Shown: positions 9,598 through 20,801 of the stretch, piece by piece
How positions within the stretch are numbered: the stretch's first letter is position 1
Layout of the letters: each line of letters opens with the position of its first letter
Assembly: GCA_964200075.2 (NCBI GenBank)
Contig: CAXNAA020000166.1
Coordinates: forward strand, 1-25,422
Direction of reading: 5' to 3'
Length of the DNA: 25,422 nt
Source of the DNA: Sphacelaria rigidula
Lineage: Eukaryota > Phaeophyceae > Sphacelariales
Notes under the pieces: model-generated
What the model saw: only the letters and a program-made list of their open reading frames with translations
Database searches by the model: none
What the model was told of the DNA's origin: nothing
Made by a program: the position numbers and the translations under genes

Positions 9598-10824
9598 ATG
9601 ACTAGGCATAGCACCGGCGAAACGGGCAGAGAAACTGAGAAGGACAGGAAGCACGACAGTATCAGTAGTAGTGTCGGTACCATCCGACGCTCGGCGAAAC
9701 CATGCCCCCCTTCACCGAAGACAGCAACCCGTGCACAGCAGCAGCAGCAGCAGCAGTACTCTTTGTCCGACCTAAACAGCTGTGAGACCCAGCAGCCGAC
9801 GCAAGAATCTGCGGCCGCTGCACCGACAGTAGATACCGCGGTGGCGGTATCGCAGAACCCCGCTTGCCCACAAACCGAAGGGGAAGCAGGCGACACTGGC
9901 GGCAGTATGGGAGGTCGTTATCATGAACGTGATAACGGTAACAGTCAGCACCACCAGCAGGCGCAGGGCCCCCTTCAAGGCACGATCATGCTGGATGACC
10001 GCTGTAGTAGCGCCACCGGGGTACAAGAACCAGGGCACGTGTCAGCCGTTCCTGCGATTACAAGCAGCACCTCCTCGACATCATCTGTGCATCCTGCAGT
10101 GGCGGCGGCGGCAGCGGAGGCAGCGGCGGCGGCAGTTGCCGCAGGTATATCAAGGACTCCCGTCCGAGCGGCGACTCCAGCTGCACCAAGCACCAACACC
10201 CGACAATCGGACAGCCGCAATTTCTCCCCAGCGCACACCCGGACGAGATCGCACTCCGCCGGGCCGGGTGGTCGATCGCCGCCGCACGCACGACCACTGT
10301 CGGCGCCCGCTGCACCACCGCCGCCGGAGTCAACGGCCGTCGGCAACCCGGACTCCATCGCTGGCGAGGTGGCGGCAGCCGGAATCAACGATACCCGGCT
10401 ACCGCTGCGGGCCAATCTGCACCCTGCCCTGCAAGACGCAGGAGCAGACGCAGGGGCGCAGTTGGAGGCCGCTGCCGCCGCACTGCAGCAGGCTGCGTTA
10501 CCGTCGCCGACACTCGACGCCGACAATGCCGCGCCTGCGACGGCCGACCCCGCCACTCTCGACGCTTGTGACCCACACCACAGCAGCACGAACGGGACTA
10601 TGTCGGGGCGGGCAGGGCGGGGGCGGCGTGGGAGGGGCCGGGGGTGCGGTACGCGGGGTCAGGATGGGACTAGCGCTGGTGCGACTGACAGCGGCGAGCC
10701 TGCGCGGGGGGGTGGTGTAGAGGCAGCATGGGACGAGGAAGAAGGATACGCTGTAGGTTCCGGGGCGAAGAAGGGGAAAGGGCCGGATGAGTCACTGGAA
10801 GACATTCGGAGTCGCATGCATCAG
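9598..10824 (+). CDS. Large gene, exon 1 (start codon, disordered N terminus)
   Basis: ATG at 9598 is preceded in frame by TAG at 9583, which supports this start unless an upstream exon joins after the stop. The 409 codons begin MTRHSTGETGRETEKDRKH and include a short polyQ run (about residues 47-53), poly-Ala stretches, many Pro/Ser/Thr residues and a Gly/Arg-rich stretch near residues 337-350 (RAGRGRRGRGRG), which recalls RGG-type nucleic-acid-binding segments. The end becomes charged and helical (KGPDESLEDIRSRMHQ). The donor is GTGAGC at 10825, phase 0. Reverse-strand frames across this exon (10589-9975 and others) are shadows of GC-rich Ala codons. Confidence 0.85.
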
Positions 10825-13800
10825 GTGAGCGCTTGTAGCATGTGTATGCTTGGGTTTGCTCGCACAGGTGGATGCTTGCAGGTGTTGTGATGATATATTC
10901 AGAAAATCCGCAGGTGCTGTCGTACTTCCGAGCGTGCATCCTTAGAAAACTATGGAGTTCACTCCCCCGCTATGAGGAGTGCAGCTATGGCTTTCAGCGG
11001 TGGCAGTCTTGTCCTGCTGATGCGCCATCGTGAATTTCTGCCGAGGTTCGATGATGGCTGAATCCCATCAGCAAACTATGGAGCATAACAAGGTCAACAT
11101 TCATGCGCAGTGCTACACAGGGTGCTTGTACACAAAGGAGACTCAAGCAACAAGCGGTTTGTAAAAAAAGTTCCGCTGATTTTGTGCCGCGAGCGCGGAA
11201 ATTGTGCAGCCTATTGATACGCTCCATCTGAGACCGTAGTTGACACTGTAGGAGACAGCCTGGTGCGCCCATGGCGTCGTGTGTGTGTAAAGTATGTCGC
11301 TGGTATGTTATCGAGGAGTTTTTGAGCTCTTCTCGGGATATTTTACACAGGATACCAACAGCATGACCCGATCGACCAATTGACATCGATCTCCGGAGTA
11401 ATACAATTCCTCTTGCGATGACTCCGCCTCTGCGGATTCTCTGCATATATATCTCATTTTTTTCTAGCGGAAGTATAGTCGTGAAAGCTGCCAGGCATGG
11501 ATTGTGTACGGTGGAAAGTGATGCGTATCAAGCTCGACGAGCGGCGGCACTGGTTGTCCAGTGTTTTTTCTTTGTCGAGCTGCGGGGTGGTAGCTCTTGA
11601 TGTCACATGTTGCACGTGCATGGCATGATACGATCATTAACCCAACAGGTGGACGCCTTGTCTGCCAAGGTGAACAACGCGATGCAGGAGACGGAGTCAA
11701 AGCCGGAGACAAAGTCGGAGACAAGAGAGACGAGCTCACGCAGTAAAACGGGAGCGAGCGCATCAGCTTCTGCTGGCGCGTGGGATCCATCTTCCCTTCC
11801 GGCGACCCGAGATACTGGCTCACGCCGACAACGAACACCGGTGCGTTCCGACCTTCTTGTCATTGCCCAGTGCCTGCTGCAGTCACGACCATGCCCATGC
11901 GTATCTCCGTGCAAGATGGGCCAAATGAGGGGAATTATCTGTTGCAACCAGGGGGTCTTTGAAGATTATATTTCGGCGGCATCAGCTGTATTTCTGTCCA
12001 CTCCGTGTGATTTTGTGCGCCAAAAGTACGCTGCCACCGTGCTGTGTCCGCGTTGTTGGTGAGCATAGACCTCGCCCAGCCTTTTTCGCGGGCCTGATAC
12101 GTTCGTTATGCCCACGGTGTGGATGATCTGCGTGTTTGGTGCTGTCCTTACCTAAAGTCGCAGAAGCAGAAGCGGTAGCAACTGCTGCAATAGTAACAGC
12201 ACAAACAGATGAAAAAGGCCAAACGGAGTGCATTACTTATGCTCTCTTGCGCAGCACAACGGATGTCACGAGTGATCCCCGCTTTCTTTACCCAGTACTT
12301 CGCTTCGTGTATATATCGAGTGCGATGGTGTGTTGATGACTTGTTTCCGGCGACGAGGTGAACTCTCGCTCGATATTCTTCATTTCTTTTGGTTTTCAAA
12401 TTTTTAATTTGTCCGTTCAGCGGTGGGTCTGGGGGGTGCTCTTGGACGAATTCCCACACAACCAGTACGAAGAATGTACAGTTGCGCCACTTGAAAACAA
12501 ATGCCGTGTCCTGGAGTACTTTTTTCCGTAACCACGGTCCTCGGAGGGTAAGTTCTTGGGGTCGTGGGGTCACTCTCCATGTTGAAAAATACTGGCGATT
12601 ATGTGCACCCATGCACGCGAGAACGCCTGACGACAGTTTGAACCGTTTGATGTGGCGGGTGCGCTCCGAATAGGCGCACATCGCCTCCGATATTGAGAAG
12701 CTAGCCTCAGCACTTGAAAATAAGTTGTGTATCCGACGAGGAAGTGTCTTTGACACCTAAACGCCTGCATGTAATCCGGCGTTCCTGTAGTGTCATACGG
12801 TTTTAACTGATCTCCTCTTGAGTGCTGCGTGCCTACATGACCGAACAATGCGTTCGTGCTGCGCACTGGGTACACAATAGTGGGTACACAGTGCTTTACT
12901 TTGGAATCGTCGTCGCTAATTCGTACTCCATCATAGACTGTTCGATTTTAGTATCGGCCAATTAACGACCAGTGTATCGTATAAACGACTATAAATAAAG
13001 GGTTACTTGAATGCAGTATGGCTATTCTTCACCCGATACACTGCGCTCACACGGCATGTATGAATGTGATCATGTAGAGGCTTACTTTTCTTTCAAGGTT
13101 TTTCATGTTTCATGTGCGGGCCCATGTGTGAGGACTTCGGAACCTCTAGAGCGTTGTAGTTCAGTTTTTGTCTTAATTTAGCAGACACTTTTTTCAGCCG
13201 TGTGAATATGGACGGCCCTACCGTGAGTGCGTTGTGTAATCTGGGAAGGCAAGAGGCACAGATGTGCTCAATGGCAACTGCTGAATAAGCTTGATATGCT
13301 TGAACGTAAATTATCAAATATTCGTGGTGTGGTCGAATGAAGAACACAACACGATAGCATCCTCCCCCGCGTTTCATCTTTTTGCCGTTACAGACGGCTC
13401 GGCTCCAGCAGCACTTGACGGAAGTGCGGCGGAATTCCCGCTCGCGTCAACAGCCACCTGCCTCCAACCAACAGCAACCGCAACCAACTCCACCACCACG
13501 TCGCACTGAGACACCAGGTATGTTGTCCGTGTCAGCGTTTTGGACCCAACCTTCGGAACGTATCACCTCCTGTGCACCCACCACGACTTACTTCCGCTAG
13601 CAATACAAAAGTAATTCAGAGAGCACTCGTGGACGCGTCCAATGTGCTGGAGCATTTGTCGCCAAGTATTCTCGAAGCAAGAGAGGTGCGAATTGAGGCA
13701 GGATGTCCCAAATGTGTAATTTCACGTCGCGTTGCATGCTGCATGTGCTGGTTGGTATGCCGTCAGCTACTATATGTAGGATCATCGACGACAAAACCAA

Positions 13801-14656
13801 TATCGCAGCTTGATACCCTACATAGTTAGCAGTAACGCTTCACCGACATATGCGATACATAGTTAGCAGTAACGCTTCACCGATTTGACCAAACGAGGGT
13901 TTCACCATTTCACTCGAACGCTCTGGGATTCCGTTCCAAGATATTGTCCGCTGACAGAGTTCTGCGATTTTGGGAGGGGATGGTTTCGTAGACGTAAATA
14001 GACGCTAGGGAGACGCAGGCCTTGGCAGAGGTGATGCAAAACAACACGTTTTCAGCCGAGAGGCGTGCAGCAGCATTTTACCATGATTGGGCAAGGCGGG
14101 TGTACATTTTCTGCCCTTCGTGCATCAGTCCGCTATTCGTAATGTCGAGCTCACTGCTGTTGGGGCGATGGGCAGGCATCCTCGCCACATCTTGCTACCC
14201 AGCTTGGTGAGGACGACAAGCTCATCGCTGTGCTTTCATGCGCAATGCTTGAGTGTGATTCAACTTGTGCTCGTGTCGCTCGCTTGGCTGTCGGGAATGT
14301 GGGGAAAGCTCTCCCCAAACCTGAGGCACTGGATCAAGACAGCACCCTACCACATCCACATGAGCCGCGCCTACAACACGTGAACCCCCGGGGAAATTGG
14401 TAACCCACACCGTTCAGGTTTTCGGCAACAACTATTTGTGTTGTCCGCACGTGTGTCTTCCCGAGACGGCGAAGCGCTGCTGGTCGTGGCTCATTCACGA
14501 CACACTATGACGCGCGTGTATATGCGTGGCAACGACATTTGGTATCTAGGCGTTGTGTCTCCACCAAAAAAACGCTACTCTGGACATATTTCCCCTCTGG
14601 ACCCCCCCCCCCCCCCCCCCCCCCCCCACCCCCCCCCCCACCACCCCCCCCCCCCC

Positions 14657-14705
<49 letters not shown>

Positions 14706-15386
14706 GAAGGGTGTCCTTATAGCGTCCAAGTAGGGTCCCGGGCTTCAAAGGAATCAACCTCACACATTTGTGCTCAACCCGAGGCTTCCAACCCACGCGG
14801 AACTTGATTATACACTCCCAGCTGCTACTCCACGGATCACCACGAGAGGGGTAGCTCGAGGCGGAGCCGCAGCAGTTAAAGTCGCGCCGGCTTCTACCGC
14901 GGGGAACGGGAGTGGTACTGGAAGGAGCGGTGGTGCTATCGGAAGCTCTGGAGGAACCGCGGCCGGCAAAGGTGGCAAAAAGCGGAAACGACCGCTGGAC
15001 GGTGTGGTTGATAAATCTTCTCAAGGCGGGGGGGGCAGCGCTGATGCTAGTGCGGGCGGTGCAGGAGGTGCGGATAGTAGGCAGCCAGGGGAAGGGGTGA
15101 CGGTGATGCCACCAGCCGATGCTGCAGAGCGGCTTCCGCTGCCGCCGCCACCGACAGTGGCGACAGCGGTGGCGGTGACTCAAGATGCGGGCGGCGGCGG
15201 GGGTGCAATGGATGTTGCGGAGAGCGAGAGCGGACCGGTGGCGGTACGAGGAGAGACGACTTCCGCTGTGGGTGTGAGAGAGCAAAATGCATCAGCACAA
15301 CCGCCACTGCAGCCGCCAGATTCGTCTGGTGATACTGCAAACGCAGTAGCAACGGCGGCAGCAGCAGCAAAAGCAGCGGTAGCACT

Positions 15387-15417
<31 letters not shown>

Positions 15418-18400
15418 CCTCCGCCTCCGGTGGCGGAAGCACAGGCCGTCCACTCGTCGTCTGCCGCGCATGCAGAACCATTAGCAGGAGAAACGGTAGC
15501 GGCGGCAAGTTACGATGTCCCAGCGACAGCTACAGCAGTGCCGTCTCCTTCAAGCGGGATAAGCAGCGCCAGCACTCGTGCGATAAATTCTGGTGGATAT
15601 GCAACGCCTGCTGCTGTTGTGGGTCAGACCAGGCTCTACGGCGGTGGCGGCGGCGGAGGAGGAGGAGGAACACACTCAGTACGTTCTGCTCCAGCTCCTG
15701 CCGCGTCGCCGGGCAGCAGTACGAGCCGCAACAGCAGCGTGACGGGGTACGGCGCCGGAGGCGTTGAAGCGGCCGTTGCTCCTCCGCCACAAGGCACTAC
15801 TGTCGTGCAGCAGGGCGCGGTCGTAACACCCTCTGACGTTGCAGCGGCTGGAGAGGCTCCGAGTTCGCGGCAAAGGTGAAGATGTGTTCTACTATTCTTG
15901 TCGGGCACGTTCAATCTCTCCCGTGTCCGAATCTCGCCAGTGGCAGGGCGATTCAGCCAGTCCACGTTCGAGTAAAGTGTTGTAGCGGCGCACGCGGGTG
16001 TTTGCCCTTACGCTGGATTGACGTGCTCGGTATAATACAATACTACTTCGAACGTGTTGTTGACCGATGGTTATCGAGAAGTCTTTTTTCTCTTACGAAT
16101 GCCGCAAAATTTATGCTCGGGCGCTTTCCTCTTAAGCCTCGTACAGTTCCAGGACAGGCAGTCGCTCGAAACACCGTGCGAGCAATAAGGCGACAAAGTA
16201 TACCCCAGCCTACGAAAGACACATGTGTTCACATATATCCACGTTGATATACATGTATATATAACCGGCTGTGCGATATCTGTATCTCAAATTGACAGTG
16301 TGCGTTCCGCTGCTCGTGGTTTTCAACTGGGTGACGTATCCATGACTCAACAGCTAACGTTCTTGTATTCGATCGATGCTCGTGACGCTTTCGAGGCAAC
16401 AAGTAGTCAAAGGGGGGTTGAGGCTAAGTGCCGGAAAAGTAGGTACCAGAATGTTCGGGGATAACAGTACCCTCAGACGAAGTGGTGAGCCAAGAAAAGC
16501 TACGTGGCACCATATACTTTCGTTTACACCACATACGGCCGCAGTTAACCTGAGCTCCGTGGCAACCACGTGAGACTATGTGCTATGTAACATGACAGTA
16601 CCCCTTGTATCCATAAAATTTCGTTCCGGCCGATTCTTTCAACGTTGTGTTTCGCTCCCAAAGCCTGAAAACTTCGCTGAATGTTTAGCCGTCCTTTTCT
16701 CCAATTTTCTCCGACGAGTTTATCCGACGAACGCTCTGTCAAGCAACTACATCGCCACCTTGAGGCTTGTGCAAAGAACTGTAGTGCCGCATCTCGGGGT
16801 CCGTGCTGAGTGAAGTATCGGACGGCACTTCCACATTATCGGTCGTACAAGTGACCTCTTGTGCCTGTTACTTCGACCCCATGCGGACATGGTTACGATT
16901 TGCCATGAAATAGTCTACTATGCTTGGGAATCTCCAAATGTTAAAAAATCGGAGGCAGTTTTTGGGCCTTGAGTTTGTCGTGTGTTGATGTATGATTTGC
17001 AGCGTGACTGGCCATGTATGAGGACTGTGCCGTGACGTGAACACACTCGTACGCTCTTGGGGGACGTATTTGCGTTCACCCCGCTTTCTCGGCACCAGTG
17101 TTTGGATGGCCAGCACATCGCGATCGTATTCTGTACGTGTGTTCGTCACAGTGATTCCCACCCACAGCCAACCAGGCGACCCCGCGGGTATGCTGAAATA
17201 GCTCATCGTGCAATTGTTGATTGGTCCGTCAGATTGATATAGAATCGACATCATTGTGTCTTGTACGCTAAAACGCAGGAGGGAGGAAACGAAGTTCGAG
17301 GCGGCTGCGCTGGCGGTTTCCAGAGCGAAGCTGGCCAAGCCACGGAAGTGGGAAGAGTGCGCTGAGGGCGGGGAAGCGTACTACGTTACGGCCATGTTGG
17401 CGAGTGTTGTGCGAAGCTTGGCCGAGGGGCCTAAAACTGAAGTCGAGCTTGACCAGGTACAGGGCAGCGAGGGCGTTTGACGTAGTTTTTTTTCGTTGCT
17501 GCTTTTGTGTACAGGCCATGTGTACAGTGACTAATCGTGGCGGCAGCGTCGGCTGGCGGGGCTACTGTAGTTAGATAGATGGTATGCCTCCCTCCCCCCC
17601 CCCCCCCCCCCCCCCCCCCCCCGCCCGCCCGCCCTCGGCGGGCGGTGGGCCCGCCCCGCGCCCGCGGGCGGCGGGGGGGGCGGGGCAAGGGNNNNNNNNN
17701 NGGCCATGGGTACAGGGGCTAATCGGGGGGGGGGGGGGGGGGGGGGGGGGTACTGTGGTTAGATAGGGGGTGGGCCCCCCCCCCCCCCCCCCCCCCCGCG
17801 CTCGACGGCGATTGCTTCATTGGGGTACGATGCTGTGCTCCATCGTCTCGAGGACGGGATGGCAAAGGTCTAGCATGGTCTCGCAACTATTATATACATA
17901 TTCTGGTATTGCCAAGGTACATTTGACGACCTCTCTCTCCGCTGATCTGCGGTGCTTACTATGACTCGACAACGAGCAGTCTGTTCGCAAGGATATGGAA
18001 ACTGGGCGTGCGGCGGTCGGACTAGCCACGGCGGACTGGACTGAGTCACACATGGTCAATGTCCGCCTTGTCGTGGACGTGCTGATTGCGCTTGGTTTGG
18101 TGAAGTCTGAATTGTGCACGGAGCAGAGCTGTGTATTGGGCTGGCCCGGAGACGTCCACCCTCCAAGCGAGGCGCACAACGGGTGAGTAGCGGCGATGTG
18201 GTTTATCTCGCGTGATATGCACGAATTCAGGTTGATGTAGCGTTATTCCAGGGTATGCAAGAGATGAGAGTGTAGATTTTTTCATCATCGTGTACCCATT
18301 GTAGGTTTATTTCGCAAGTTGCTGGTCGCACAGGCTCCGTTTTCGAGCCATGTTTCATTCACCCACAAAAGGGCGGGGTTCAGACGTTAATTTGTTCTCG

Positions 18401-20726
18401 TGTACGTGATCGGCACGGTAGTCTCTTTTTTTGGGGGGGGGGGGGGGGGGGGGTGGAAAAGGGTGCGCGTTGATGGACGGGGGCGTTGCTTGGCGCAANN
18501 NNNNNNNNTGGTGTTTTGGGGTGGGGGGGGGGGGGGGGGGGGGGGGGGGGTGTGGGGGGGGGGGGGGGGGGGGGCGGTTGTTGAAAAGGATGCGACGTTA
18601 GTTCCGGCCGTAATAGCTGCACCATCCCCTTCCGGGTTTTGTTCTTGCCCTGTTTTTGCTGTGTGTCAAACTCCATGCCCTCGCCCCCCTCGCCCCCCTC
18701 GCCCCCTTTTCACCCCCTTCACCCCCCTTCATCGATCCCACCTTCGACACTGCATGTGAACCCTCGTCTTGGTGCAGTGCACCGGCCCCTTGTTTCTGTG
18801 CTTCGGTGATGTGCCGAGCTGTCGCGCACAACACACGAGCGATGGTGGTACCGTCTTCCGTGGCATCCTTGACATCCTTGCCAGCAGGATCCGTTCCAAT
18901 CGCAGCATCAACAGCAGCAGCAGCGGCAGCAGCAGCAACGGCAGCAGCAAATATGCCGCCTCACACCGTCCCAGGCGCGACCGTACACCCTCTTCCTCTT
19001 GGTATACAGTGGAACAAGCCTGGCAGCAGTAGCAGTAGCTCACCTCCTTCGTCGCCGCTCACCCTTCCCTTAGGCAGTAGTGAAGGAACAACCCGCCTTC
19101 CCGCGCCTCCAGGAAGTGCCACAGCCCCCGCTCTCGAGCAAGCAGCGCTGCTCGCATCTACGGCGGCGGTAAACGCGTCTTCGGGGGCGGGGCACCCACC
19201 ACTTGTTCACGTTAACCAGACGTCCACCTACGGCGTTCCTGCGCAGCTTGTTCCGACTGCCACGGCGCACCGAGGAGAATCGGGGCTGGACTTGAAGATA
19301 CAGCAGCCAGCAAGAACCGCAGTTGTTGGAGCTGCTGCTTCCGCGGTTTCACCGCTCGCTGGAGCTGCGTCGCCAGCGGCGGGGAAGACATGCCGAATGG
19401 GGAACGGGGGCACGGGAGATCCTGGGGCTGCGAGCGCTGTTGGCGGCAGCGGTGGGGCTGGGGCGGACGGTTCCATTGGAGCTATCCAAGCGAACGACGC
19501 GGTTGCTGAAGCGAATTCGGTCGAGGCGGGGGCGGAGGTGGGAGATGAGGCTACCGGGGACGAGTCCTCACAACAGGGTCAGCAATCGGGGGAATCACAG
19601 TCTGCCGCGACGCAGCCACTGCCGCTGTCTCCATCATTTTCGCAGAATTACCTGAATGCCTTGTCGAGGGGGATGTTGGCAGAAGCGGGGTTTCAGCCTG
19701 TGCCGGGCGGGATGGTTTCGAGGGGAGCAAGTGCGCCGTCACCTCCGCCACGTCTACCGCCGACACCACCGGTGCATGCCCCGGTGCATGGGCAGAAGTC
19801 AAGTGTCCAACCGCTTCCCCCTGTTTCTGCATGGGGGAAACTGCCGGGGTTCAAGATGGACGATGACGATAACACTCCTGAACGAACACCCGCCACCGCC
19901 GCCGCCGCCGGCCCTGGCGTAGGCATCGGCGGCCGTCACCAAGTGCACCGCCCCTACCAACACCATTACCCCGCACCACAACAACAGCGACCGTCACAGC
20001 CCAAAGCGTCGCCGATTGAACCAAGGGATGCTGCTGCAGCGGCCAGGGAAGCGGTAGTCCCGCGCAACCAGGGTGTGCAAGGAGCTCCACCAACATCGGC
20101 AGCAGCAACACGGCCGGGTAGGGTGGCAACGCGAGGGTCGAGGGTGGTTGGCACTGGTGATGAGCACCCTAGCCAAGTGGGGGCGACGGGGGCAGCCGGG
20201 TCGACGTCGACTACCTCAGGGTGGAATGCAGCCGGCAGGAGTGCAGCTGTCGGGGCTGTGGCGGCACCCCCTCATGTGGCTACCCCTGCTTCCATGCCGG
20301 TGAGGGTATATTCGTTCCGTGTCTTTTTTTTTTTATGGCTTTCGACTGGTGCAGCCTTTATCGCCACTTCTGCTCTTTTGCTCCGGCATGTTAACTGCGA
20401 GTAATTCCCACTGCATCATACTTTCATTTTGCATGGGTGTCTATCGATCGTCATGTAATCTCACGAGCACTGCTAGTGCTCGTACACTTCGTTTTTATTT
20501 TTTACGTTGCATACGGGCCGTTGCTGCCGTCAACCTATCACTGTTGTTGGATCTGCGTTAAACACCGCCTTGCGGACACTGATTCAACAGCTGTGCACGC
20601 TCCGCTGCGTTACGCCTATCTGCTCGCTCCGCTCTGTGTACCGTAGGTCACCTCAACCACTGCCTACGGTCCCAGCAGCCATGCTGGAAGAGGTCAGGTA
20701 GGAGTTCCAGGCGCGAAAACCATCCA

Positions 20727-20759
<33 letters not shown>

Positions 20760-20766
20760 GCAGCAA

Positions 20767-20801
<35 letters not shown>

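Noticed and set aside
14087-14383. 98-codon frame as exon 6
   Set aside because: It would require an intron of about 29 bp after exon 5, and its composition is less protein-like than the frame starting at 14203.
14505-14807. Frames coding poly-Pro, poly-Gly or His-Thr and Val-Cys repeats
   Set aside because: They are translations of the poly-C/CA microsatellite in intron 6 on both strands.
14575-15508. Long minus-strand frames of 236 and 153 codons opposite exon 7
   Set aside because: They arise from stop-poor GC-rich Ala/Gly/Pro codons of the sense exon; frames opposite exons 1, 10 and 11 were rejected for the same reason.
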